A program made the position numbers and the translations under genes. Source: VRUE01 sp033856195 (GTDB taxonomy: Bacteria; Actinomycetota; Thermoleophilia; Solirubrobacterales; 70-9). Taken from it: DNA of 64,000 bases. Numbering within the stretch: position 1 is the first letter of the stretch; every line of letters begins with the position of its first letter. The notes beneath the pieces are model-generated. The model saw only the letters and a program-made list of their open reading frames with translations. It searched no databases and was not told the DNA's origin. The stretch lies in assembly GCA_033856195.1 (NCBI GenBank), contig JAWVFL010000055.1:1-64000 (forward strand), in the 5' to 3' direction. Positions 42,023 to 50,255 of this stretch are shown one piece after another.

Positions 42023-42937
42023 ATGGCTCAGGCAGGGCATGGCATCGTAAGGGCCCAGCGCAGGGGGGCTTTGCTCTTCGTGGCGGGCCTGCTGATTGTC
42101 GCCTCGCTCGTCCTGACGGCGAGCGCGGCGGCGGAGCTCACGGGCAACTTCACCAGGTTCGCCAGCTGCCCCTACAAAAACCCCGAAGCGTCAAAATGCA
42201 TCTTGGCGACGACGGTCGGCGGCGAAGTCGTGCTGGGATCGAGGAAAGTGCCGATCGTCAACCAGGCCGTCCTGCAGGGCGCCGTCACCAGTCCCGGCAA
42301 AAGCGGCTTCTCCAAGTTCATCGCGGCGACCAACGGCGAGACGCTCTCCACTGCGCCCCAGCCGGTCCCCGGCGGTCTGGCCGGAATCGCGGCGCCGGAG
42401 GGATCCTCATCACTGGTCAAAGCGGTAGTCGCCCTCTTCTCCGAAAACGCCTTGACCCGCGTCAGCGCCACCCTTGAGCTGGCAAGGCCGGTGAGCGAGA
42501 TCCGCTTCAACGAAGCCAACCTCGCCGGCGAACTGGGCACGGCGCTGAGACTGCCGCTGAAGATCCACCTGGAGAACCCGCTGCTGGGACCCTCCTGCTA
42601 CGTTGGCTCCTCGAGCTCGCCGATCTACTGGAACCTGACCAGCGGCAAGACCAGCCCGCCGGCGCCCAGCAAGCCGATCACGGGCACCGTCGGTGAAGCC
42701 GAATTCCTCGAGGAAGGCAGCCTCCTCGAAGCCAAAGGAACCACCCTGGTCGACAACGCCTGGGAGGCGCCACTCGCCAGCGGCTGCGGCGGCTTCCTCT
42801 CTTCCCTGATCAACCCGATCGTCAACAGCTCCGGAGGGCTGCCCGTCGCGGCCGGCAAGAACGTCGCGGTGCTGGACAACTCAGCTTTCATCACGGCGGC
42901 TGCGGCGCTGAAAATCAATAACGGGGAAAAGCCTTAG
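42023..42937 (+). CDS. Family B secreted protein (copy 3, diverged)
   Basis: 304 aa, GAGGAG before the ATG, signal peptide ending TASAAA. It keeps FASCPYKNPEASKCILATTVGGEVVLGS and GPSCYVGSSSSPIYWNLTSG, but the middle is different (IAAPEGSSSLVKAVVALFSENALTRVSA), with the NCKEIS and SCE cysteines lost. One disulphide of the family is therefore missing. It could have a changed partner or function. Confidence 0.83.
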   Translation: MAQAGHGIVRAQRRGALLFVAGLLIVASLVLTASAAAELTGNFTRFASCPYKNPEASKCILATTVGGEVVLGSRKVPIVNQAVLQGAVTSPGKSGFSKFIAATNGETLSTAPQPVPGGLAGIAAPEGSSSLVKAVVALFSENALTRVSATLELARPVSEIRFNEANLAGELGTALRLPLKIHLENPLLGPSCYVGSSSSPIYWNLTSGKTSPPAPSKPITGTVGEAEFLEEGSLLEAKGTTLVDNAWEAPLASGCGGFLSSLINPIVNSSGGLPVAAGKNVAVLDNSAFITAAAALKINNGEKP

Positions 42938-42947
42938 GCGCCTTTGT

Positions 42948-43000
42948 CCTGCTCACCATCGGCTTCGTCCTCGGCCCGCAGGTTCTCTTAGCAGGACACA
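42948..43000 (+). terminator. Possible terminator of family B copy 3
   Basis: 9-bp arms TGTCCTGCT and AGCAGGACA separated by 35 nt. This is weaker than the hairpins after copies 1 and 2. Confidence 0.35.
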
Positions 43001-43309
43001 GTTGGTGTACAAGGGTTTCTAGCCCCGTTGCATTCGGGCTGCAAACGTTTTCTATCGGTGCGGGCAATCACGCTTAGCGCTTGGCTCTGCAGCGCGAAGC
43101 CGCGCGTGGCAAAAGCGGATTAGAAAACTAGCTTTCCAAAGCTCTTGACGAAAACGCCGCAGGTGGGACGCTCACTTGAGGGTATTGCGGCGCGTTCTGT
43201 GCCGGCTCCGTGCAGTGCCAGGTCGAGTACTCCTCCTTGAGGCAGCAGTGCCGTGGCCCCCGTGCCGAGGCCCTGCGCAGCTCAATGACCCCAATCCCGA
43301 TCCGGCGAC
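43001..43309. other. Region without recognised gene
   Basis: No convincing coding frame. A short CAGCGC/GCGCTT-type inverted sequence lies near 43070; otherwise nothing recognisable. Confidence 0.4.
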
Positions 43310-43350
43310 CCTTTGGATGAACCATCGAGTTGCGAGTCCATCCAAAGGAG
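43310..43350 (+). promoter_or_regulatory. Hairpin that would sequester a ribosome binding site
   Basis: 10-bp perfect arms CCTTTGGATG (43310-43319) and CATCCAAAGG (43339-43348). The second arm contains most of the AAAGGAG Shine-Dalgarno (43344-43350) of the ATG at 43356. Confidence 0.5.
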
Positions 43351-43355
43351 TCGCA

Positions 43356-43585
43356 ATGAAATCGAACATCCTGAACCCAACGCACAGCGCCTCGGTCTGG
43401 TTGCTGTCAGCTACGTCGAAGTGCTCGGCCCGGTGGCCCTGAGTGCGGGCTTCATGACCGCCCTGTTTCGGGCGACCGCAGGGCTGTGCGGCGCCGACGA
43501 ACACAAAGTAGAGTGGGCAGGCCACTGTGGCTTCGTCGTGGGAGTGCTGCTCGCGATCGCGGTCCTCTTCGTCGACGCCATCTGA
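43356..43585 (+). other. Small ORF pair: 28-aa peptide and overlapping membrane-like frame
   Basis: A strong AAAGGAG precedes ATG 43356, but that frame (MKSNILNPTHSASVWLLS...) stops at 43442. A second frame, open to 43585, encodes LVAVSYVEVLGPVALSAGFMTALFRATAGL...GFVVGVLLAIAVLFVDAI, which looks like a two-helix membrane protein. This second frame has no good start of its own except ATG ~43454. Either a frameshift has split one gene, the two frames are coupled, or the peptide is a leader. Confidence 0.35.
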
Positions 43586-43628
43586 CATTGGCCTGGAGAG
43601 AACCGTAGGTCGCCTTATCATTATTTGA

Positions 43629-44300
43629 CTATTCGCCTAACCCACTCCAGAACCCCCCTTCGACCAAGTTCAGCCTCACCGCGCCGTCGAGCGTCGCGGC
43701 GTTGGCGCCGAAGAGGACGCCGCCTAAGGCGGAGCTCGCTTCGAGCAGATGCGTTTCGGCTTCCACTTCGAGTTCGCCGCCGCTGTCGCGAGCAAAGAGC
43801 GTGCCGGTGACGTTGAATTTATTGCCTACCGCACACAGGGGACCCAGTTCCGTCATTACGAAGACCGTGCCTGTTTTAGGCGCCAGTTCGATCAGGCCTT
43901 CTTTGGCCCCGCCTTCCAAGGTGTGTAATTTGAGCAGCCCGACTAGGGGGTTGGTCGTGATCGTCCCCGCTGCCGCGCTTGGTGAATGCGGTTTGCAGTT
44001 AGGCGCCAATTTTCCGTTCACCCAAGTCAGGCAGCCCGTGAACGAGGCCGTCGCCGAGCCTTTGCCTTCCACTTCGAGCAGCCCTTTTTCGATGGTCAGG
44101 CCTTCGCAGGCGATTTCGACTGGCGTTTTGCCGACTGCGGTTAAGAGCACAAGCGCTTTTTCAACTTTGCCCGAGACTTCGGGCGGTTCGCCGGGGGGTG
44201 TGGCCATCCATTCGGGGGTGGCCTGAGCATGGGTGGCAACGAGCACTGCCAGACTCAGTCCAGCTATCAAGCACAGGCTGAAGATTCTGGATGGCCTCAT
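43629..44300 (-). CDS. Family A-like secreted protein (diverged copy 4)
   Basis: 223 aa, AAAGGGG before the ATG. Signal peptide MRPSRIFSLCLIAGLSLAVLVATHAQA differs from the other copies, but the four cysteines and their surroundings are those of family A (VEIACEGL, TGCLTW, PNCKPHSPS, GPLCAVGNKF), as is LLKLHTLEGGAKEGLIELAPKTG. It uses few TTA codons, so the TTA enrichment is a property of copies 1-3. The shared palindrome and leader are absent here. Confidence 0.82.
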   Translation of the reverse strand: MRPSRIFSLCLIAGLSLAVLVATHAQATPEWMATPPGEPPEVSGKVEKALVLLTAVGKTPVEIACEGLTIEKGLLEVEGKGSATASFTGCLTWVNGKLAPNCKPHSPSAAAGTITTNPLVGLLKLHTLEGGAKEGLIELAPKTGTVFVMTELGPLCAVGNKFNVTGTLFARDSGGELEVEAETHLLEASSALGGVLFGANAATLDGAVRLNLVEGGFWSGLGE

Positions 44301-44486
44301 GCGCTGCCCCTTTCGCTGCCGATGTCGGAGACAGCAGACTCTCAGGGGCGAGAAGAATGATCAAATAAAGCTGTGCATTGTTTTCTATCCTGGGTCGCGC
44401 AATCACGGAATCCCAGCGCGTCCTGGAAGCGAATGGCGGCCCTGTCTCCCTATATTCGACCTCATGTCTCAGGCGAGCTATAGATC

Positions 44487-46382
44487 ATGGCCCAGCGGAT
44501 CCCTCGCGACGAATCGCTGAGCCGCGTCCACGGCGTCGGCGCGTTGTTCGCCGCTGCCTACGGCAATGTCGGTTCGTCGATCTACTACGCGCTCGGGGTT
44601 ACGGCGGCGTTTGCCCTTGGGCTCACCCCGGTGGCCTTCATCATCTCGGGGCTGATCTTCGCGGCTACGGCGGCTACCTATGCCGAGGCGACGGTGATGT
44701 TCCCCGAGGCGGGGGGCTCCTCGAGCTTCGCCCGCCACGCCTTCAACGAGCTGGTCAGCTTCATCGCGGCTTGGGGGCAGATGCTCAATTACGTGATCAC
44801 AGTCGCGATTTCGGCCTACTTCGTGCCACACTACCTTGCCGTCTTCTGGGAGCCACTGGGAGACGCGCCGGGGGACATCATCGCCGGCGCAGTCGTCATC
44901 GCCGCCCTCGCTTTTCTCAACATCCGCGGCTCACAGGAGTCGGCGAAGCTCAACCTGGTCCTCGCCGTGGCCGACCTCGCGACCCAGGTCGTGCTGGTCG
45001 GGATCGGCATCGCGCTCGTGCTCAGCCCGCAGATCCTCATCGACAACATCCACCTCGGCGTAGCGCCGACCTGGAGCGACTTCGCCCTCGGTATCGCCGT
45101 CGGCATGATCGCCTACACGGGCATCGAGACGATCTCCAACATGGCCGAGGAGGCCAAGGACGCGGTGCGGACGATCCCGCGCAGCGTGGGGCTCACCGTG
45201 ATGGCGGTGCTTGGGCTCTACCTGCTGATCCCGATCGTCGCCCTCTCCGCCATGCCCGTGGTTCAGGACAGCGCCGGCCACTACGTGACCTCGCTCGGCA
45301 GCGAGTTCGCCAACGATCCGATCCTCGGCATCGTCGAGAACCTCGGCCTCTCCTCGGGCCCCACTGAAGCGCTGCGCTTCTACGTCGGCATCCTCGCCGC
45401 CGTGATCCTGCTGATCGCGACCAACGCCGGCCTGATCGGCGTCTCGCGGCTCACATACTCGATGGGGCAGCACCGCCAGCTTCCGGAGAGCCTGCGGCAG
45501 GTCCATCCTCGCTACCGCACCCCCTACATCGCGATCCTCGTCTTCGCCGGGATCGCGATGATCACTCTGGTCCCCGGCCAGACCGACTTCCTCGCCACGA
45601 TGTACTCGTTCGGGGCGATGCTCTCCTTCACGATCGCCCACGTCTCGGTGATCCAGCTGCGCCGCAAGCTCTCCGCGGCAGAGCGTCCTTGGAAGCCGCC
45701 TCTCAACTTCCGCGCCTTCGGCGCCGATCTGCCGCTCACTGCCGTGCTCGGCGGTCTCGGCACGTTTGCCGCCTGGATCGTCGTGATGGCGCTCAACCCT
45801 CGCACGCTCGCCGTCGGCATCGGCTGGATGGTCTTCGGCGTCGCCGTCTACGTCCTCTACCGCCGCAACCAGCGCCTGCCGCTGACCGAGACGGTCAAGG
45901 TCCTGCTGCCCGAGCCGCTCGGAGTGGAGGAGATCGAGTACCGCAGCGTCCTGGTCGCCTTCGAGGACGATCAGCCCTTCTCCGAGGAGATGGTCGCGAC
46001 CGCGGTCAAGCTCGCCTCCAAGCGCCGCCGCGGCATTCACGTCCACTCGATGCTCACCGTGCCCACGCATCTGCCGCTCGATGCCGAGCTGTCTGAGCAG
46101 GAAGGCGAGGCGCAGAGCAAGATCGAGCAGGCGAAGCTGATCGGGGGACAGCGGGTCACCGGCCACGTCGAGCGGGTCCGTCCCGGTCAGGCGGGCTATG
46201 AGATCTCCGACGAGGCGAGGCTGATCAACGCCGCCGCCATCGTCGTGGGCCTGCGGTACCGCAACGGCCGCCCCCTCTACGACAAGACCCTGCAGACCGT
46301 CCTTGGCGAGCGCCCCTGCCGCGTCATCGTCGTCTCCGAACAGGGGCATCGAGGCACCGAGCTAGTGCCCGCTTTGGCATAG
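44487..46382 (+). CDS. APC-superfamily permease fused to a C-terminal USP-like domain (first copy)
   Basis: 631 aa. About 12 membrane helices in the first ~450 residues, with the APC signature near the N terminus (GNVGSSIYYALGV) and later EAGGSSSFARHAFNEL. A cytoplasmic C-terminal ~170 residues follow (YRSVLVAFEDDQPFSEEMVATAVKLASKRRRGIHVHSMLTVP ... PCRVIVVSEQG), resembling a universal-stress-protein/nucleotide-binding fold. Family members carry amino acids or, in KimA-type relatives with the same architecture, potassium. The nearby RCK genes make a cation role plausible. It is a paralogue of 47022-49016. Confidence 0.9.
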   Translation: MAQRIPRDESLSRVHGVGALFAAAYGNVGSSIYYALGVTAAFALGLTPVAFIISGLIFAATAATYAEATVMFPEAGGSSSFARHAFNELVSFIAAWGQMLNYVITVAISAYFVPHYLAVFWEPLGDAPGDIIAGAVVIAALAFLNIRGSQESAKLNLVLAVADLATQVVLVGIGIALVLSPQILIDNIHLGVAPTWSDFALGIAVGMIAYTGIETISNMAEEAKDAVRTIPRSVGLTVMAVLGLYLLIPIVALSAMPVVQDSAGHYVTSLGSEFANDPILGIVENLGLSSGPTEALRFYVGILAAVILLIATNAGLIGVSRLTYSMGQHRQLPESLRQVHPRYRTPYIAILVFAGIAMITLVPGQTDFLATMYSFGAMLSFTIAHVSVIQLRRKLSAAERPWKPPLNFRAFGADLPLTAVLGGLGTFAAWIVVMALNPRTLAVGIGWMVFGVAVYVLYRRNQRLPLTETVKVLLPEPLGVEEIEYRSVLVAFEDDQPFSEEMVATAVKLASKRRRGIHVHSMLTVPTHLPLDAELSEQEGEAQSKIEQAKLIGGQRVTGHVERVRPGQAGYEISDEARLINAAAIVVGLRYRNGRPLYDKTLQTVLGERPCRVIVVSEQGHRGTELVPALA

Positions 46383-46585
46383 GCATCACACTTCTTTGAC
46401 GTTCTGAGCAACACGCGTACAGCGTGCCGTGCCAGGGTCGAAGTATGGCTTCAACGTTCCTTCTCGGAGGCCTCTCCCCGGACGGGGCGACAGGTGCAGT
46501 GGCTGCGGTCGGGCTTTTTCCTCGGACTCGGCGTCGGCTGCCTTGCTCTTTTCCTGGAAGCCGTGGCGTGAACTACACTGGCCCC

Positions 46586-46810
46586 GTGGCGATCCGCATC
46601 ACAGCGGTTCTTGTTTTTCTTGCGCTTGCCGTTTCTGGCCTGGTGATTTTGTTGAACGCGCTTAACGCCGGTCCCGGTGTCTCGGTGGCGGTTCTCGGTT
46701 TGTTTTCCGCCGGCCTTGGTGGTGCAGCTGGCTACTTTTCGGATCGGATCCCCGATGTTTCCGGGCGGCCCGGTCCCGTCGGCTCGCGCCGGTCGCATCG
46801 CCCTGATTGA
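46586..46810 (+). CDS. Small membrane protein (74 aa)
   Basis: GTG start 6 nt after TACACT, so probably leaderless. Two membrane segments (ITAVLVFLALAVSGLVILLNAL and VSVAVLGLFSAGLGGAAGYFSD) and a basic tail. No family recognised. It sits between the two APC-USP genes with another small membrane protein. Confidence 0.6.
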   Translation: MAIRITAVLVFLALAVSGLVILLNALNAGPGVSVAVLGLFSAGLGGAAGYFSDRIPDVSGRPGPVGSRRSHRPD

Positions 46811-46836
46811 CGCTCAGCTCGCCTAAGATCGTTTGC

Positions 46837-47025
46837 GTGGCTTCATCCGAGCGGATCTACCGCAGTTCAGTCCGCGGATTCTCGTTGGTCTTCCTCCTGC
46901 TCGGTCTTGTCATCATCGTCAGCACCCTGGCCAGGGGCGGCGGCCCGCTTTCGGTCGGCACCCTGCTCGGCCTCGCCTTCCTCGCCGTCGGCGCGGGGCG
47001 GCTCTGGATAGCGTCTCGTACGTGA
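46837..47025 (+). CDS. Small membrane protein (62 aa)
   Basis: GTG start exactly 7 nt after TAAGAT, a leaderless arrangement. Two membrane helices (GFSLVFLLLGLVIIVSTLA and VGTLLGLAFLAVGAGRLWIA). The stop overlaps the GTG of the second APC-USP gene (GTGA), so it is probably coupled to it and may be an accessory subunit. Confidence 0.65.
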   Translation: MASSERIYRSSVRGFSLVFLLLGLVIIVSTLARGGGPLSVGTLLGLAFLAVGAGRLWIASRT

Positions 47026-49016
47026 GCACGCCCGAGCAGGCCGAGCAACCGTCGAAACCGCGGCTGGAACCGCTTCTGCAGCGGGCCACCGGCGTGCCGG
47101 GGCTGTTCGTCGCGGTCTACTCGGCGGTCGGCTTCTCGATCTACTTCGCGCTCGGCGTCGTCGCCGACCGCGGACTCGGCCTGACGCCGCTGATCTTCCT
47201 CGCCGCCGGGCTTCTCTTCGTGATCACCACGCTCAGCTATGTCGAGGGCGGGGCGATGCTGCGGGAGCGCGGGGGCTCCTCGAGCTTCGCCCGCCATGCC
47301 TTCAACGAGCTGATCGCCTTCATCGCCGGCTGGGCGATCCTGATCGACTACCTGATCGTCGCCGCGCTCGCGGCGATCTCGGTGCCTCACTACCTCGAGC
47401 CGATTTCCGGCGATCTCTCGCGTGCGGGGTGGGAGATCGGCATCGCCGGGGCGGTGATCGCTGCGGCTTGCGTTCTCAACGTCCTCAACATCACCGGTCG
47501 CGGCCGTGAGCGGCCGCTGGCGATCCTCGCCCTCGCCGACATCGCCCTGCAGGTTGCGGTGATCGTCGTCGGTGTGCTCGCGGTCTTCCATCCGGACCGG
47601 CTCACCGACCAGCTCGACCTCTTCACCAGTCCCGATTTCCACGACATCGTCTATGCCTCGGTGGTGGCGATGCTCGCCTATGCCGGGATCGAGGCGGCCT
47701 CCGATCTCGCACCGGACATCAACGTCTCCCGGCGCGATCTCAAGCGCATCGTCTCCGTCGGCGCCCTGGCGGTGCCGCTCGTTTACGCCGGTATGGCCGC
47801 GATCGCGCTGATGGCGGTGCCCGTGGTCGCCGGGCCCTCAGGCCCAGAAACCGCGCTGGGCAACGAATTCGTCGAGGCGCCCGTGCTCGGGGTCGTCTCC
47901 GCCTATCACCCGCTCTGGGTCTCCGACGCGATGCGCTGGGTGGTTGCCCTCGTTGCCGCACCGGTCCTCTTCTGGGCAGTGACCACGTCGCTGCTCGGCG
48001 TCTCCCGCCACATCTACACGCTGGCGATCAACCGCCAGATCCCCAGCTGGCTGGGCAAGCTCAACAGCCGCCACGCGACGCCGCACGTCGCGATCGCGAT
48101 CTCCGGTGTGATCGCCCTCGGCCTGGTGTTGCCGACCGACGTCAAGATGCTGGCCGGCCTTTACGCCTTCGGCGCGATGCTGGCGATCACGATCGCCCAG
48201 GTCTCGATCCTGCGCCTGCGCGTCACCGAGCCAGACCGTCCCCGCCCCTTCCGCGTTCCGCTCGACATCGCCTGGCGCGGCGCTCGCCTGCCGGCGCCGG
48301 CCCTCTTCGCCGCGCTGATCAGCGGCCTCGCCTTCGTCAGCGTGCTCGCCTACCACGAGACCGCCCGCTGGGTCGGCCTCGGCTGGATGACCTTCGGCCT
48401 GCTCTTCTACGTCGTCTACCGCAAGGTCTTCGAGGGGACGACGCTGACCAAGCGCGTCTCGGTCACCGAGAAGGCGCTGACCAAGCAGGTCCAGGAAGTC
48501 GCCTTCCGCAACATCCTCGTGCCCGTCTTCGGCACCAAGCTCGACGACGACATCGTCGCCACCGCCGGCAGGCTGGCGGCGGCCGAGCAGGAGGAGTCCG
48601 GAGGCGGAGAGGAGGAAACGCATCTCGCTCTCGTCTACGTGATCGACGTGCCGCTGACGCTGCCGCTCGATGCCCACCTACCGCCCGAAGTGGAGCAGGA
48701 GGCCCAACGCGCCCTCAAGCGCGCCAGCGACGTCGCCGAGGAGTACGAGGACGTCAGGGTGACGGTCGAGGTCGTGCGCGCCCGTGGCGTCGGCCCCGGC
48801 ATCGTCGAGGCGGCCCGTCGCTACCAATCGGAGGCGATCGTGATCGGCGGCGAGCCGCCAACCAAGATCAAGGGCGGCGCAAAGCTCGGCGGCATCGGCG
48901 GCGCCAGGCCCGCCGAGATCGGCGCCGCGACCGAGTACGTGCTGAAGAAAGCGCCGTGCCGGGTGCTCCTTACCGCGCCTCCCGAGACGGCGCCGGAGCC
49001 GGTCGCAGCGGACTAG
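47022..49016 (+). CDS. APC-superfamily permease fused to a C-terminal USP-like domain (second copy)
   Basis: 664 aa from GTG 47022, which overlaps the previous stop; an earlier open frame is ignored because it runs through the small membrane gene. Same architecture as 44487-46382: ~12 helices (AVGFSIYFALGV, ERGGSSSFARHAFNEL, SVVAMLAYAGIEAASDLAPDI), then a longer cytoplasmic USP-like domain (FRNILVPVFGTKLDDDIVATAGRLAAAEQEE ... EAIVIGGEPPTKIKGGAKLGGIGGARPAEIGAATEYVLKKAPCRVLL), including the glycine-rich loop usual for nucleotide-binding USP proteins. It is followed closely by two RCK genes. Substrate unknown; potassium or amino acid. Confidence 0.9.
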   Translation: MSTPEQAEQPSKPRLEPLLQRATGVPGLFVAVYSAVGFSIYFALGVVADRGLGLTPLIFLAAGLLFVITTLSYVEGGAMLRERGGSSSFARHAFNELIAFIAGWAILIDYLIVAALAAISVPHYLEPISGDLSRAGWEIGIAGAVIAAACVLNVLNITGRGRERPLAILALADIALQVAVIVVGVLAVFHPDRLTDQLDLFTSPDFHDIVYASVVAMLAYAGIEAASDLAPDINVSRRDLKRIVSVGALAVPLVYAGMAAIALMAVPVVAGPSGPETALGNEFVEAPVLGVVSAYHPLWVSDAMRWVVALVAAPVLFWAVTTSLLGVSRHIYTLAINRQIPSWLGKLNSRHATPHVAIAISGVIALGLVLPTDVKMLAGLYAFGAMLAITIAQVSILRLRVTEPDRPRPFRVPLDIAWRGARLPAPALFAALISGLAFVSVLAYHETARWVGLGWMTFGLLFYVVYRKVFEGTTLTKRVSVTEKALTKQVQEVAFRNILVPVFGTKLDDDIVATAGRLAAAEQEESGGGEEETHLALVYVIDVPLTLPLDAHLPPEVEQEAQRALKRASDVAEEYEDVRVTVEVVRARGVGPGIVEAARRYQSEAIVIGGEPPTKIKGGAKLGGIGGARPAEIGAATEYVLKKAPCRVLLTAPPETAPEPVAAD

Positions 49017-49019
49017 ACT
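49014..49019 (+). promoter_or_regulatory. -10 box of the first RCK gene
   Basis: TAGACT, 7 nt before GTG 49027; it overlaps the stop codon of the permease gene. This implies a leaderless transcript for the RCK pair. Confidence 0.5.
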
Positions 49020-49026
49020 CACGGCC

Positions 49027-49494
49027 GTGTTCATCTTGATCGTCGGATGTGGCCGGGTCGGGTCTTCCGTTGCTCGCGCGATGCTGCGCGAGGGCAACGA
49101 AGTCTCCTGCCTGGACGAGGACCCGGAGTCCCACGCGCGGCTCGAGGTCGGGCTCGACAAGGGCTGGGAGGACCTCGGCGGCCAGTTCACGGTCGGCGCC
49201 GGCCTGGAGACCGACGCGCTGGTCGCGGCGGGGATCGAGCGGGCCGACGCCTTCATCGCCTCCACCGACGGCGACAACACGAACATCGTCATCGCCCAGA
49301 TCGCCCAGCGCCGCTACGAAGTGCCGACGGTGATCGCCCGCATCCTCGACCCGCTGCGCGCCGAATGGTACGAGCGCCAGGGCATGCACACGGTCTGTCC
49401 CACCCGGGTCGCGATCGACATGCTGGAGGGCGCCGTGCGCGAGGGCCTGCCCCGCGGCGCCGGCCCTTCGGACGGCTCGGCGGAAGCCGCGTAG
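49027..49494 (+). CDS. TrkA-N (RCK) protein, short form
   Basis: 155 aa, GTG start. One Rossmann RCK_N domain: ILIVGCGRVGSSVARAML with the GxGxxG dinucleotide motif, an acidic CLDEDPES at the end of strand 2, and the ADAFIASTDGDNTNIVIAQIA segment. There is no RCK_C domain, so it would need a partner to form a full gating ring. It is followed 14 bp later by a complete RCK protein. The APC permease - RCK - RCK arrangement resembles the mycobacterial region with CeoB and CeoC. Confidence 0.9.
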   Translation: MFILIVGCGRVGSSVARAMLREGNEVSCLDEDPESHARLEVGLDKGWEDLGGQFTVGAGLETDALVAAGIERADAFIASTDGDNTNIVIAQIAQRRYEVPTVIARILDPLRAEWYERQGMHTVCPTRVAIDMLEGAVREGLPRGAGPSDGSAEAA

Positions 49495-49508
49495 GGAGGG
49501 AGGGGCGG

Positions 49509-50198
49509 GTGTACATCATCGTCGTCGGCGCGGGGAAGGTGGGGTGGAACCTCGCCCGCGAGCTGCTCGAAAAGGAGCACGAGGTGACGGTGATCGAGAG
49601 CAACCGGCGCCGCTACCTGACCGTCGAGCAGGAGCTCGAGCACAACGTCTCCTACGGGGACGCCTCCGAGCTATGGGTGCTGGAGCGGGCCGGGATCCAG
49701 CGCGCGGACATGGTGATCGCGGTCACCGGCGACGACGAGGACAACATGCTGATCTGCCAGGTCGCGCGCGAGAAGTACGAGGTCGAGCGGATCATCGCCC
49801 GCGTCAACAACCCGCGCAACAAGCCGCACTTCGATCTGCTCGGGATCAAGCCGTCGGTCTCGGCGACCGACCTGATCCTGCGCCTGCTCGAGCACGAGGT
49901 GCCCGAGTACGGCCTCGTCCACCTGCTCGACCTGCAGGAGGAGCAGCTGGAGATCATCGAGATGTTGCTGGGCAAGGACTCCGGGGTAACCGGCAGGCGT
50001 GTCGGCGACCTGGAAATGCCCGAAGGCAGCCTCTTGATCTCGGTGCTGCGCGACGGCAAGGGCTTCGTCCCGGGACCCGACACGGTGCTCGAGGTCGGCG
50101 ACGAGGTGCTGGCGGTGCTCGACCCGGGCCACGAGGAGCAGCTGAAGGACATGTTCGGCCCCTCCGGTGGCAACGGCTCGGGCAATGGCAGTGGTTGA
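49509..50198 (+). CDS. trkA: TrkA-type potassium regulatory protein (RCK_N-RCK_C)
   Basis: 229 aa, GTG with GGAGGGAGGGG in front. RCK_N 1-~120 (YIIVVGAGKVGWNLARELL, GDASELWVLERAGIQRADMVIAVTGDDEDNMLICQVA), then RCK_C ~140-220 (EIIEMLLGKDSGVTGRRVGDLEMPEGSLLISVLRDGKGFVPGPDTVLEVGDEVLAVL). It binds NAD(H) or ATP/ADP and gates a K+ transporter in known relatives. No TrkH/KtrB-type channel lies in the window; the adjacent APC-USP permeases are the nearest candidate partners. The tail GGNGSGNGSG is a flexible end. Confidence 0.92.
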   Translation: MYIIVVGAGKVGWNLARELLEKEHEVTVIESNRRRYLTVEQELEHNVSYGDASELWVLERAGIQRADMVIAVTGDDEDNMLICQVAREKYEVERIIARVNNPRNKPHFDLLGIKPSVSATDLILRLLEHEVPEYGLVHLLDLQEEQLEIIEMLLGKDSGVTGRRVGDLEMPEGSLLISVLRDGKGFVPGPDTVLEVGDEVLAVLDPGHEEQLKDMFGPSGGNGSGNGSG

Positions 50199-50255
50199 GC
50201 GCCGACAACCTCCCTCGCCCGCGTCTGAGCGCCGCCGACAGACTCCCACCCCCGC

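Noticed and set aside
46424..46585. Longer start for the 74-aa membrane protein
   Set aside because: The added residues are unlike a protein and the TACACT box lies inside them, 6 nt before GTG 46586.
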